DNA from: Alistipes sp.
GTDB lineage: Bacteria; Bacteroidota; Bacteroidia; Bacteroidales; Rikenellaceae
DNA: 64,000 nucleotides
NCBI GenBank assembly: GCA_017531305.1
Contig: JAFXLG010000044.1
Location: 26,089-90,088, forward strand
Direction: 5' to 3'
Positions 32,262-41,917 of this stretch are shown piece after piece. The notes under the pieces are model-generated. The model was not told the origin of the DNA, ran no database searches, and saw only the letters and a program-made list of their open reading frames with translations. The position numbers and the translations under genes are program-made. Every line of letters starts with the position of its first letter. The first letter of the stretch is position 1.

Positions 32262-35200
32262 ATGCAGATTTCTCAATACTCTCTGCAACATCGTACGGTG
32301 GTGTGGTTCGTGCTTATCGTCTCTATCGTGGGTGGGGTGTGGTCGTTTGTCAGCATGGGCAAAAAAGAGGATTCGACATTTGTCCTAAAGAGTGCCGTTG
32401 TGACTTGCCAATACCCTGGAGCTACACCTTTGGAGGTGGAGCAGCTAATCTCGGAGCCCATATCGCGCGAGTTGCAGTCGATGCGCAAGGTCAAAAAGAT
32501 AACTTCCGAGTCTTATTATGGCAGATCTCGTATAGTAGTGGAGTTAGAGTCGGGGACTCGCTCGCAGCAGATCCCTCAACTTTGGGATGAGCTTCGCCGT
32601 AAGGTGAGCAACATCTCGGTGTCGCTGCCTAAGGGCGCGGGACAGATAATGGTAAACGATGACTTTAGCGATGTCTATGGGTTGTACTATGGTCTTTCGG
32701 CTGAGTCGGGTTTTGAGTGGGATGAGATCAGGGAGTGGGCGCAGAGAATAAAGCGCGAGGTGGTTACCATCGAAGGGGTGGAGAAGGTTGCTCTGTATGG
32801 TGAGCAGACTCCCGTAATCAATATTTACTTGACAAAATCCACGTTGGCGAATTTTACGTTGACTCCCGATATGATTCTTGCTGCCATCTCGGCTCAAAAT
32901 ACGATAGTCGATAGTGGTGATATCGTGGCAGGTGAGATGCAACTTAGAATTTTGGCGACAGGTGCGTATAAATCTATCGAAGATATATCGGCTCAGTTGC
33001 TTCTTGCTCCCGATGGTCGTCAATATCGTTTGGGTGATATAGCGCGTATCGAGATGGGTTATATGGATCCTCCGAGTGTGGTGATGCATGTGGATGGAAA
33101 ACGGGCTATAGGAGTCGGTATTTCTACTGATGAGGAGGCTGATGTGGTGAAGATTGGTAAAGAGGTAAATGCAAAACTCGCTTCTATATCGGCTCAGATG
33201 CCTCTCGGTATGGCTATAGAAACGCTCTATCCCGAAGATATCATTGCTCGTCAGGCAAACCTAAGTTTTATGCTCAATTTGCTTGTGTCGGTGCTGATAG
33301 TTATTGTGGTCATAGTTTTGGCTATGGGTTATGCTTCGGGGGCGTTGATTGGCATGTCGCTCATATTTACCATTGGACTTACGATGTTGTCGATGTATGC
33401 TTTAGGAGAGGGTATAAACCGCACTTCATTGGCTGGTTTTATCATCGCCATGGGTATGCTGGTCGATAATGCGATAGTGGTGGTTGATAATGCCTTGAAT
33501 TCGATGCGCCGAGGTATAGATCCGTGGCGAGCCTTCATAGATGGAGCCGAGATCCCGAAGTGGGGATTGTTGGGGGCTACGCTAATTGCGATTTTCTCGT
33601 TCCTGCCCCTCTATTTAGCTCCTTCATCGGTAGCGGAGATCGTCAAGCCTCTTTTTATAGTGATTGCCATATCGTTGCTTATCAGTTGGCTTTTGGCTCT
33701 TAGTCAGGTGCCTATGTTTGGCGTTAGGATGCTTGGGCGAGGTAATAGCCAGACTAAGGAGTGGCGCATGGAGTGGTTCGGCAAGGTGCTTGAGTGGTGC
33801 ATCGGGCATCGGGTGAGTTTTATAATATGTGTCATAGCGGTATTTGTGGGGAGTGTAGTTGTGATGAGCCGCATGCCTCAAAACTTTTTCCCGCAGCTCG
33901 ATAAACCATACTTTAGAGCCGATCTTATACTCCCCGAAGGGTATGATCTGAGGGCTACACAACAAAATATCGACACCATCACGCAGTGGCTCTCTGAGCA
34001 GCAAGAGGTGGTAAAGGTATCTTCTACCGTGGGATCAACTCCGCTACGCTATTATTTGGCAAGTGGAAGTACGGCAGACCGTCCAAATTTTGGAAATCTA
34101 CTTGTTGAGGTGAACGATAAAAAATATACCAAGCAGGTCAAGGATCGTCTGGATAGTTTTGTTAGGGAGCATTGCCCCGATGTGTGGCTTCGTTCATCGC
34201 TTTTCAAACTTTCGCCTGTAGCGGATGCTGCAATCGAGATCGGTTTTATGGGTAACAATATCGACACTTTGTTGAGCCTGAGTTCTCAGGTCGAGCAGAT
34301 AATGTGGCAGATGGAGGGCGCAGAAAATATACGCAATAGCTGGGGCAATCGTATTCCGACATGGTTGCCCATATATTCTCAGACCAAAGGTCAAAGAGTG
34401 GGTGTGGGCAGAAGTGGAATGGTGCAGTGGATGAATCTGGCTACGAGTGGTTATAAGATGGGAGAGTTACGCCGAGCAGATGAATTTATCCCCATCTTGT
34501 TAAAGGATGCCGATATTGAGGATTATGATTTGTCGAATCTGCAATCTATGCCTGTCTTCTCGCAAAGTGGCAAGGTCTATTCCATCGAACAGGTTAGCTC
34601 GCGTTTCGATTTTGATTATCGTGCCGATGTTGTCAAGCAATATAATCGACAAAGGGTGATGAAGGCTCAGTGTGATCCCAAGGAGGGTGTCAATACATTG
34701 CAACTGCTTGGTCGCATCCAGCAACGTATAAAGGGTGAAGTGAAGATCCCCGAAGGATATGAGATGAAAGTATTTGGCGAGCAGGAGTCGCAAGTGGAGT
34801 CAAATCAGGCGTTGGGGCGCAATATGCCATTGGCGGTAGTGCTGATTTTTGTTGTGCTGTTGCTCTTGTTTGATAATCTGAGAGATCCGATTGTGATATT
34901 GCTTATGACTCCTCTGATATTTGTGGGTGTAGTGCTGGGTTTGATAGTGACGGGGAATACGTTTGATTTCTTTTCGCTGTTGGGCTTGTTGGGTTTGCTC
35001 GGCATGAATGTCAAAAACGGAGTGATACTCCTAAGCTCGATTCGCCGCCTGAGAGCAGAAGGTGTGGATGATTACAAAGCAGTGGTCTCGGCAGCACAAA
35101 GCCGATTGTTACCTGTCTCGTTGGCTTCCATTACAACCATCTTGGCACTTGTGCCGTTGTTGTTCGATTCGTTGTTTGCCAGCATGGCGGCAACTATTAT

Positions 35201-35285
35201 GGGAGGATTGTTGGTGGCGACTCTGCTTACTATGGTGGTTTTGCCTGTGGTGTATTCAATAGCTTACCGAATAAAGAAAGAGTAG
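32262..35285 (+). CDS. RND efflux pump, inner-membrane permease
   Basis: 1007 residues with the 12-helix AcrB-like layout: TM1 at the N-terminus, a large periplasmic loop (about 35-335), helices 2-6, a second large loop (about 560-850), then helices 8-12. The proton-relay Asp pair sits in GMLVDNAIVVVDNALNSMRRG. The N-terminus SVVTCQYPGATPLEVEQLISEPI-like segment is typical. It is slightly shorter than AcrB (1049). Substrates are unknown. It begins 4 bp after the adaptor gene and ends 2 bp before the outer-membrane channel gene. Confidence 0.95.
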   Translation: MQISQYSLQHRTVVWFVLIVSIVGGVWSFVSMGKKEDSTFVLKSAVVTCQYPGATPLEVEQLISEPISRELQSMRKVKKITSESYYGRSRIVVELESGTRSQQIPQLWDELRRKVSNISVSLPKGAGQIMVNDDFSDVYGLYYGLSAESGFEWDEIREWAQRIKREVVTIEGVEKVALYGEQTPVINIYLTKSTLANFTLTPDMILAAISAQNTIVDSGDIVAGEMQLRILATGAYKSIEDISAQLLLAPDGRQYRLGDIARIEMGYMDPPSVVMHVDGKRAIGVGISTDEEADVVKIGKEVNAKLASISAQMPLGMAIETLYPEDIIARQANLSFMLNLLVSVLIVIVVIVLAMGYASGALIGMSLIFTIGLTMLSMYALGEGINRTSLAGFIIAMGMLVDNAIVVVDNALNSMRRGIDPWRAFIDGAEIPKWGLLGATLIAIFSFLPLYLAPSSVAEIVKPLFIVIAISLLISWLLALSQVPMFGVRMLGRGNSQTKEWRMEWFGKVLEWCIGHRVSFIICVIAVFVGSVVVMSRMPQNFFPQLDKPYFRADLILPEGYDLRATQQNIDTITQWLSEQQEVVKVSSTVGSTPLRYYLASGSTADRPNFGNLLVEVNDKKYTKQVKDRLDSFVREHCPDVWLRSSLFKLSPVADAAIEIGFMGNNIDTLLSLSSQVEQIMWQMEGAENIRNSWGNRIPTWLPIYSQTKGQRVGVGRSGMVQWMNLATSGYKMGELRRADEFIPILLKDADIEDYDLSNLQSMPVFSQSGKVYSIEQVSSRFDFDYRADVVKQYNRQRVMKAQCDPKEGVNTLQLLGRIQQRIKGEVKIPEGYEMKVFGEQESQVESNQALGRNMPLAVVLIFVVLLLLFDNLRDPIVILLMTPLIFVGVVLGLIVTGNTFDFFSLLGLLGLLGMNVKNGVILLSSIRRLRAEGVDDYKAVVSAAQSRLLPVSLASITTILALVPLLFDSLFASMAATIMGGLLVATLLTMVVLPVVYSIAYRIKKE

Positions 35286-35287
35286 AT

Positions 35288-36532
35288 ATGAAATTTTTGT
35301 TTTTAATCTTGTTTTTGGGCTTGTCTTTGCAGACTAAGGCTCAGATATCGTTGGTGGAGTTTAGAAATGTGGTAAAGGAGGGTAGTCTGGAGATAATGAA
35401 TGCTCAGGTGGGTGTGGATAAAAGTCTCTCGGAGCTGAAGCTGGCGCGAAAGGATCATTACCCTGCACTCTCGGCGGATGGAAATTTCAATACGGGATTT
35501 CGCCGAGACGCAGATGCCGATTTGTGGCAATTTGCCATAGAGCCTCGCATCGAGCAGACTATCTATGCTGGTGGTGGCATCCGTGCTGCCTCGCGTATGG
35601 CGGAGATAGGTTATTATTCATCCTTAGAGGAGTATCGCAACATGGAGTTGGAGATGCGCTATCAGGCAGATTATGCCTATTGGTCGGTCTCGGCAATGGA
35701 ACTCTATATGGGAGCTACGGCGGAATATGTGAAGATCATTCGTTCGTTGTATGGCGTGGTCAAGGAGCGTTTTTCTGAAGGTTTAGTCTCCAAAAGCGAT
35801 ATGTTACAGGTAGAGGCACGACTCAGTGAGGCGGAGTATTCGCAGATTGCCATGCAAAAGAATTATGAGATAGCGGTTCATCGTTTCAATAATCTGCAAG
35901 GTGTTGCCGATACCGCCAAGGTGGTGCTGGTGAACTCCATAATAGACTCGCTGCCTATCCCTAAGCGAGAGAGTGCTGAGGATATTATTCCTCGCCGTCC
36001 CGATGTTGAGATGGCTCAGGCTGCCATACGCTCGGCAGAACAGAGCGTTGTTGTGGCTCGTGCCGCATATCTGCCTCGTTTGTCTGTGGGGGTGAGAGGC
36101 TCATGGCAGACCTATTCGCCTAATAATTCGGGAGAGACCTATTTGGATGGAGCGTTTGTCGTAGGGGTAAATGTGCCGATATTTCAATTCGGTAAACGCC
36201 GTCATGCTGTGGCTTCGGCGCGGGCTGATCTAAGGCGCGAGATAAACATATTGGATGATCTGCACGATGTGGTCTCTTACGAAGAGGCAGATGGTTGGAG
36301 TGCTTTGGAGAGTAGCTTTAGTCAGATGCAATCCTCGTTGCATAATCTGGAGATCGCGGGCGAAAACCTCTCAATATCGACATATTCGTACAACGAGGGG
36401 CAAGCCACCGTGCTTGATGTTTTGCAGGCGCAGATAAGTTGGATTCAGATCTATACCAATGCCATCACCGCGCGATTCAACTATGCTGTGGCGTGGTCGA
36501 ATTATAATAAAGTTACGGCACGCGAGATGTAA
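35288..36532 (+). CDS. TolC-family outer-membrane channel of the RND pump
   Basis: 414 residues. Signal peptide MKFLFLILFLGLSLQTKA-Q, then two repeats of the TolC fold with long helices (SLVEFRNVVKEGSLEIMNAQVGVDKSLSELKLARKDHYPALSADG and the matching second half RRPDVEMAQAAIRSAEQSVVVARAAYLPRLSVG). PQ(L/F)GKRR-like and YNEGQATVLDVLQAQ motifs are characteristic. It completes a tripartite adaptor-pump-channel operon. No local regulator gene is present. Confidence 0.93.
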   Translation: MKFLFLILFLGLSLQTKAQISLVEFRNVVKEGSLEIMNAQVGVDKSLSELKLARKDHYPALSADGNFNTGFRRDADADLWQFAIEPRIEQTIYAGGGIRAASRMAEIGYYSSLEEYRNMELEMRYQADYAYWSVSAMELYMGATAEYVKIIRSLYGVVKERFSEGLVSKSDMLQVEARLSEAEYSQIAMQKNYEIAVHRFNNLQGVADTAKVVLVNSIIDSLPIPKRESAEDIIPRRPDVEMAQAAIRSAEQSVVVARAAYLPRLSVGVRGSWQTYSPNNSGETYLDGAFVVGVNVPIFQFGKRRHAVASARADLRREINILDDLHDVVSYEEADGWSALESSFSQMQSSLHNLEIAGENLSISTYSYNEGQATVLDVLQAQISWIQIYTNAITARFNYAVAWSNYNKVTAREM

Positions 36533-36558
36533 AGTTTTAGTCGTTGCTTCAAAGAAAA

Positions 36559-36594
36559 AGGGGTTGTCCTTCAGAATCATGTTGGACAACCCCT
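36559..36594. terminator. Bidirectional terminator hairpin (TTGTCCTTCA-type)
   Basis: AGGGGTTGTCC (36559-36569) pairs perfectly with GGACAACCCCT (36584-36594). Both arms are identical to the hairpin at 4873-4908, 31 kb away. Confidence 0.85.
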
Positions 36595-36628
36595 CGCTTT
36601 GCTTATAGATAGGAATATGTTGTGCCGA

Positions 36629-37039
36629 TCAGAGCTTTACGGTCTCGGTGCTGACGATGGCTATATCGTGAGAGACGGGCGCGATTTTACGCAGCATAGC
36701 GATCATGCCACAATGTTTCTCCTGCGCCATTTCGATAGCGGAGCTTACGCTATTCTGGTCGGAGAGTGATTTGCACTCCACGTTATAACTTATCTTGAAA
36801 CTTGTGAAGATGCTTTCGGCTTGGAGTGTAGGTGTGTTAAGATCTCCTTCGGCTGTGATCTCAAGATTCTTAGGCATAATGTTACTCTTCGCAAGTAGGC
36901 TCATGATGGTAAAACCCGCACACTGGGCTGTCGCGCATAGTAACAGAGCCTTTGGATTCAGATTCTCGATTTTAAGTGTGCCACAAGGCTGGAATTTGCC
37001 GTTTTTGAGGCAAATCGTAACTTTTTGATGGTTATTCAT
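36629..37039 (-). CDS. OsmC/Ohr family protein
   Basis: 136 residues. The two cysteines expected of the OsmC/Ohr peroxidase family are present (ATAQCAGFTIMSLL and EKHCGMIAML), with the family helix-strand pattern between them. Such proteins reduce organic hydroperoxides, but many Bacteroidetes members are annotated only as OsmC family. It is a single-gene unit convergent with the RND operon. I find no perfect -7 box upstream of 37039. Confidence 0.85.
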   Translation of the reverse strand: MNNHQKVTICLKNGKFQPCGTLKIENLNPKALLLCATAQCAGFTIMSLLAKSNIMPKNLEITAEGDLNTPTLQAESIFTSFKISYNVECKSLSDQNSVSSAIEMAQEKHCGMIAMLRKIAPVSHDIAIVSTETVKL

Positions 37040-37133
37040 GTTAAAAATTAATTTGTTGGTTGATTTATCTTTTCAGGCAATGTAATAAGTGTGCCTTTAT
37101 CACAATTTATGGGCAACAATAATCGTTCCTATG

Positions 37134-37164
37134 TTGTGTAAATAGCATAAAAATATTACCTTTG
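37134..37164 (+). promoter_or_regulatory. Promoter of the TPR / barrel operon
   Basis: TTG at 37134-37136 and TACCTTTG at 37157-37164, spaced by 20 bp. An in-frame TTG at 37162 is inside the -7 box and cannot be the start. Confidence 0.78.
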
Positions 37165-37188
37165 TCGGATATAATAGCATGTTGGACT

Positions 37189-40173
37189 ATGAATAGAAAA
37201 ATGTTGATATTGGCTACGTTACTGCTCTGGGTTTGCGGTTTTGAGGCTTCGGCTCAGAACTTGGATGGTGAGCAGAGATTTCGCCGTGCAGTTTCGCTAT
37301 ATGATTTTGGACATATTATCGAGTCCAGAACTGAGTTGCAGAGTCTCAGAGGGGATCTCTCGGAGATAAAGGATCGTCTGCTTTTGGAGAAGACCGATTA
37401 TTATCTGGCGTTGTGTGACTCTGAGTTGAAGATGAAAGATTCGGAGGGTCGACTAAAGCGTTTCTTGGCTAAATATCAAGGCTCATCTTTTGCCAACGAA
37501 GTGCAGTTTGCTTTGGCTTCGTACTATTGTGCCGAGGGTGATGAGCGTTCTTTAGAAGAGCTTGAGAAGGTAAATTATAAATCGCTTACCCCTCAGCAGA
37601 AGGATCGCTATGATCTGAGAATGGGTTATATGGCTTTTATGAAGGGCGATTATCCTGCAGCCGAGACCTATTTTGGTCGTATTACTTCGGCTGGTGATTA
37701 TTCCGATCATGCTACCTACTATAAGTCTTACATGGCTTATGCTGCATCGCGTTTTGATGAGGCGCGTAATGGTTTTACAACTCTGTTGCGCAGTCCTTTG
37801 TATCGAGATCTGATGCCATTCTACCTTTTGCAGATCGAGTTTAAGAGTGGCAATTATCAGGCAGTGGCGGAGAAGGGTGTTGATCTGATAAACTTTACCA
37901 CCCGAGAGCAGGCTACCGAGATTCGCCGTATGGTGGCGGAGTCGTGGTTCCAGTTGGACGATTATGCCAAGGCAGTAAAGTATATGAACGAGTATAAATC
38001 TGCCGATGGCGAGATGGGACGCGTGGAGAACTACATTATGGGTTATTCGCTCTATCGTCAGACCATGTTCGCTGAGGCTTTGCCATATTTGCGTGCGGTG
38101 TGTGGTGCGGATGATCTGCTCACGCAGAATGCATCGTACCATTTGGCTGATTGTTACCTCAGAGCAGGCGATAAGGAGAATGCAGCCCATTCGTTTGCTA
38201 TGGCTTCAAGCGCGCAGTTCGATCCTTCGATTGCGGAGGATGCGTTGTTTAATTATGGAAAACTGCAATATGAGTTGGGTGGCGGTGTGTTCAACGAGGC
38301 GATAAATGTTTTGACACGTTACGTCACATCATATCCTCAGTCAGAGCGTGTGACTGAGGCTCGCACGTTGCTGGTGGCGGCATACTATAATTCGCGCAAC
38401 TATGCTGCGGCTTACGATGCCATCAAGAGCTTGCCAAATCCCGATAATGAGGTATTGTTGGCATTGCAGAAGATCGCATATTTCAATGGCTTGGAGTCAT
38501 ATAATGCTGGCGAGTTGGATGCCGCCGAGGCGTCACTTTCGGAGTCGCTACACGCCGCATCGAATGCCAAGTATAATGCTTTGGCGACATTCTGGTTGGG
38601 TGAGATTTCTCATGCCAAGGGTAATCCGCGCATGGCATTGCAGCGTTATCGCCAATTCCTGAATATCGCGCCCAAGAGTGGTCGTGAGTACGCTTTGGCG
38701 CAGTACAATATGGGATATTGCTACTTCAATAACAAGGAGTTGGATGCAGCGGGTGAGATGTTCGAGAAGTTCTTGAAGTTGTATTCGACAAAGGACTCTT
38801 TCCGTGCCGATGCGTTGTGCCGTTTGGGTGATGTATATTATTCGGATCGTAAATTCTCAGACGCCGTAGCTTGCTATGATAAGGCAGTGGATTTGAATAC
38901 TCAGGAGCGATATTATGCCGAGTATCAGCGTGCGATGACTTTGGGCGTGCAGAATAAGCCCGATGAGAAGATCTCAGCTCTGCAGCGCATCGTAAAGGCT
39001 GATCGTGGCGATTTTGTCGATGCTGCAACTTACGAGTTGGGTAGAACCTTTATCTCGCAGGAGAATTATCGTGACGGAGTTAAAATTTTGGAGAGTTTCG
39101 TTGCGCAGTATCCCAATTCGCAGTATCACTCTCAGGCTCTTTCGGATCTGGGTCTGGCTTATATGAATTTGGGTGATAAGCAGAAGGCTCTCGCTTTCTA
39201 TGATCAGGTTGTTAAGTCGGCACCAAAGTCAGCTCAATCGAAGAGCGCGTTACAGGGAATCAAAGAGATATATGTTGCCGAGGGTAACGCAGATGGATAT
39301 TTCGATTATGCTCAGAATATGGGATTGGAGAGCAATGTTAGTCAGATGACTCGCGATTCGATGGCGTATGTTTCGGCTCAGAAGCTCTACCTTGAGAATA
39401 AGATGGAGGCTGCTACTGCCAGCCTGTCGAGCTATCTGAAGAACTATCCGCATGGATATTATCGCAATGATGCACTATTCTATTTGAGCGATTGTTATGT
39501 TCGTGCAGGAAATGAGGCGGAGGCTATCGTTTCGCTTTCGGAACTTGCCGAGCAGGGACAGACGCAATACTCTGAGCGCGTGTTGGAGAAACTCTCTTCG
39601 ATGTGCTATAAGTCGGAGCGTTGGGCAGAGGCTGCCAAGGCTTATCGCTCGTTGTATGATGTTACTTCGGATGCCAAGCTCAAGAAGAGTTCGGCTTCGG
39701 GATATGTAGCCTCTACACTCAAATATGCCGATGATGAGACTTTGCTGAAAATGGCTGATGATGCTGAGAAGATGACCGTCATGACCGATGTGGCTCGCCG
39801 CAAGGCTCGTTATGCCAAGGCTTCGGTGTTGCTACGTCAGCAGAAACAGGCTGAGGCGATGAAGGTCTTTAAGACGTTGGCTTCAGAGGCTAAGAGTGCC
39901 GAAGGTGCCGAGGCTCATTATCGTTTGATTGAGGCTGAGTATAATGCCAAGCAATACGATAAGGCAGAAAAGATGGTTTACGATTTCTCCGATACCAAGA
40001 CTCCTCAGAACTATTGGTTGGCTAAGTCATTTATCCTGTTGGGAGATATCTATATGAGTAAGGGCGATAGCTTCCAGGCTCGTGCCACATATCAGAGTGT
40101 GGTGGATGGTTACTCTCCTGCGGATGATGGCATCATCGAACTTGCAAAGTCTAAAATCAGTAAAATGAACTAA
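37189..40173 (+). CDS. Large periplasmic tetratricopeptide-repeat protein
   Basis: 994 residues from the ATG at 37189. Signal peptide LILATLLLWVCGFEASA-Q, then TPR-like helical repeats over almost the whole length. Good examples are ALAQYNMGYCYFNNKELDAAGEMF, DALCRLGDVYYSDRKFSDAVACY, SQALSDLGLAYMNLGDKQKA and DALFYLSDCYVRAGNEAEA. No catalytic domain is visible. It is followed after 2 bp by an outer-membrane barrel gene, and the two probably form one envelope system, for instance a periplasmic scaffold for a barrel. Function is not known to me. Confidence 0.88.
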   Translation: MNRKMLILATLLLWVCGFEASAQNLDGEQRFRRAVSLYDFGHIIESRTELQSLRGDLSEIKDRLLLEKTDYYLALCDSELKMKDSEGRLKRFLAKYQGSSFANEVQFALASYYCAEGDERSLEELEKVNYKSLTPQQKDRYDLRMGYMAFMKGDYPAAETYFGRITSAGDYSDHATYYKSYMAYAASRFDEARNGFTTLLRSPLYRDLMPFYLLQIEFKSGNYQAVAEKGVDLINFTTREQATEIRRMVAESWFQLDDYAKAVKYMNEYKSADGEMGRVENYIMGYSLYRQTMFAEALPYLRAVCGADDLLTQNASYHLADCYLRAGDKENAAHSFAMASSAQFDPSIAEDALFNYGKLQYELGGGVFNEAINVLTRYVTSYPQSERVTEARTLLVAAYYNSRNYAAAYDAIKSLPNPDNEVLLALQKIAYFNGLESYNAGELDAAEASLSESLHAASNAKYNALATFWLGEISHAKGNPRMALQRYRQFLNIAPKSGREYALAQYNMGYCYFNNKELDAAGEMFEKFLKLYSTKDSFRADALCRLGDVYYSDRKFSDAVACYDKAVDLNTQERYYAEYQRAMTLGVQNKPDEKISALQRIVKADRGDFVDAATYELGRTFISQENYRDGVKILESFVAQYPNSQYHSQALSDLGLAYMNLGDKQKALAFYDQVVKSAPKSAQSKSALQGIKEIYVAEGNADGYFDYAQNMGLESNVSQMTRDSMAYVSAQKLYLENKMEAATASLSSYLKNYPHGYYRNDALFYLSDCYVRAGNEAEAIVSLSELAEQGQTQYSERVLEKLSSMCYKSERWAEAAKAYRSLYDVTSDAKLKKSSASGYVASTLKYADDETLLKMADDAEKMTVMTDVARRKARYAKASVLLRQQKQAEAMKVFKTLASEAKSAEGAEAHYRLIEAEYNAKQYDKAEKMVYDFSDTKTPQNYWLAKSFILLGDIYMSKGDSFQARATYQSVVDGYSPADDGIIELAKSKISKMN

Positions 40174-40175
40174 CG

Positions 40176-41831
40176 ATGAAGAAAATATTATATATAGCGT
40201 TCTTACTCCTTGTGCCATTTGTCTCATCGGCTCAGGTAGCTAAGCAGGTGGAGGTTACTAAGGATTATACTCCAAGCGTTAATACTGCGCAGAAGCTCTC
40301 GATCATGCCCGATATGACCGATACGGTGAAGATGCGTCCCGATATTGATTATTCCATCACGCCTCGTTCGTATGAGACCTCGCTGATGACTAAGAACTTC
40401 AAGCCAGCGACAATCACATATTGGGATTATACGCCTACGCCTCTTTTGTATGTGCGAGGTGCTGCGGGTGTGCCATTGGCAAGCGAGGTGGATGCCTATA
40501 TCTCGACATATAATAAGGATAAGGGTTATGCTATGGCGTATGTGAACCATTGGGGCGATTATCGCTCACGTATGGCGTTGGATGGCGTAACTAAGGTTAA
40601 GAATCATACCACCGAGATGAGTAATCGTGTGGGTGGTCGTGCAGGTCTGTTTGTGGGACGTCACCGTTTGGAGGTTGATCTCTATGGTGACAAGCAGTTG
40701 CGTCATAGATATCCTACCACGGGTGAAAAGATCAGCTTCGGAAAGATGGATGCAAAAGTGCGTTTCGGAGATGACTTCTCGGATTTGAGCCGTTGGAACT
40801 TCAATGTCGAGCTTGGCGCAGGATTCTTTGGCGATGGTGTATCGCTTAAGGATCAGGGTAAGTTGCGCTCATCGGCTTCTAATCTTAATCTGGCACTGGG
40901 CAAGATGCTCGGCGAGAAGCATATCTTTATGGTGCATGCTTCGTATGATGGAGTATATGGTGCAGATTTGCTGGAGAGCTATAAAAGCAACATCCTTATG
41001 GCTGGTCTGCGATATGGCTTGAGTCGTAACCGTCTGGAGTTCTTGATCGGTGCAGATTATTACTACGATAATCTTAAAGAGTCGAAGCAGAGCCCGCACC
41101 ATATCTACCCATATATGCGCCTTACTTGGAAGAATGTCAAGCCCGGTTTTGTGCCATATGTTGAGGTCGATGGTGGTCTGAAGCGTCATGATTATGGCTC
41201 GTTGATCTATGAGAATCCATTTTTCGTAGCGTCTGATGAGTCTATAGCTCAGATTGCATCGCTCCCTAATGAGAGCTATTATGCTGCAAGAGCAGGTTTC
41301 GGAGGTAATTTGGGTAAAGGAATCTTCTCTTATAACCTTTCAGCGGAGTTGAGCTTGGCGGATGACCACTTCTATTGGTATAGCGATGGAGCTGATTATC
41401 TCTTCTCAAGTGCTTATGAACATAGCTTGCGTATAGATGGTGTGATGAAGTTGCGCCCTGCAGGATGGTTTGAGGCTGAGGTTAATGCTGGAGTATATGT
41501 ATGGGAAAATTATGACTCGCACTTCAATAATAGACCAAATTTCAAGACTTCGCTCGATTTGAGATATTTGGGACATAAAATCTCGGCAGGTGTAAATTTG
41601 GGATATCAGGGTGGTATCAAGTGGATGACACTGGCTGAAAATGGAGTGGACTTTGCAAGTTGTAAGACCCCTTCTACCTTTACGCTCGGCGTGGAGGCTC
41701 AGTGGCGAATCAACAATCGTTGGGCGGTATATCTTGAGGGACGTAACCTTACGGGTAGTACCATCTATGAGTGGCTTGGCTATTATCGCAATACTGCACA
41801 AGGTCTTGCAGGCGTTAAATTTACGTTTTAG
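40176..41831 (+). CDS. Outer-membrane beta-barrel protein, TonB-receptor-like without plug
   Basis: 551 residues. Signal peptide MKKILYIAFLLLVPFVSSA-Q. The mature protein begins VTKDYTPSV and a proline-rich PRSYETSLMTKNFKPATITYWDYTPTPLLY, then continues as amphipathic strands alternating with turns to a C-terminal AGVKFTF. Aromatic girdles and the final Phe indicate a large barrel, perhaps 16-22 strands. No plug domain or TonB box is recognised, so calling it a TonB-dependent receptor would overreach. It is tightly linked to the TPR gene and ends at a strong terminator. Confidence 0.82.
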   Translation: MKKILYIAFLLLVPFVSSAQVAKQVEVTKDYTPSVNTAQKLSIMPDMTDTVKMRPDIDYSITPRSYETSLMTKNFKPATITYWDYTPTPLLYVRGAAGVPLASEVDAYISTYNKDKGYAMAYVNHWGDYRSRMALDGVTKVKNHTTEMSNRVGGRAGLFVGRHRLEVDLYGDKQLRHRYPTTGEKISFGKMDAKVRFGDDFSDLSRWNFNVELGAGFFGDGVSLKDQGKLRSSASNLNLALGKMLGEKHIFMVHASYDGVYGADLLESYKSNILMAGLRYGLSRNRLEFLIGADYYYDNLKESKQSPHHIYPYMRLTWKNVKPGFVPYVEVDGGLKRHDYGSLIYENPFFVASDESIAQIASLPNESYYAARAGFGGNLGKGIFSYNLSAELSLADDHFYWYSDGADYLFSSAYEHSLRIDGVMKLRPAGWFEAEVNAGVYVWENYDSHFNNRPNFKTSLDLRYLGHKISAGVNLGYQGGIKWMTLAENGVDFASCKTPSTFTLGVEAQWRINNRWAVYLEGRNLTGSTIYEWLGYYRNTAQGLAGVKFTF

Positions 41832-41853
41832 TAGCTAATTTGGCTATTACGTT

Positions 41854-41889
41854 AAAAGAGCTGTCATCCTGTGGGGTGACAGCTCTTTT
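41854..41889. terminator. Bidirectional terminator
   Basis: AAAAGAGCTGTCA (41854-41866) pairs perfectly with TGACAGCTCTTTT (41877-41889) between convergent genes. Confidence 0.9.
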
Positions 41890-41917
41890 GTTTATGATGC
41901 GTGATCCTATCGGAGGA

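Noticed and set aside
37162-37188. A TTG start at 37162 extending the TPR protein by nine residues
   Set aside because: The TTG is part of the -7 box TACCTTTG (37157-37164), and the ATG at 37189 directly begins the signal peptide.
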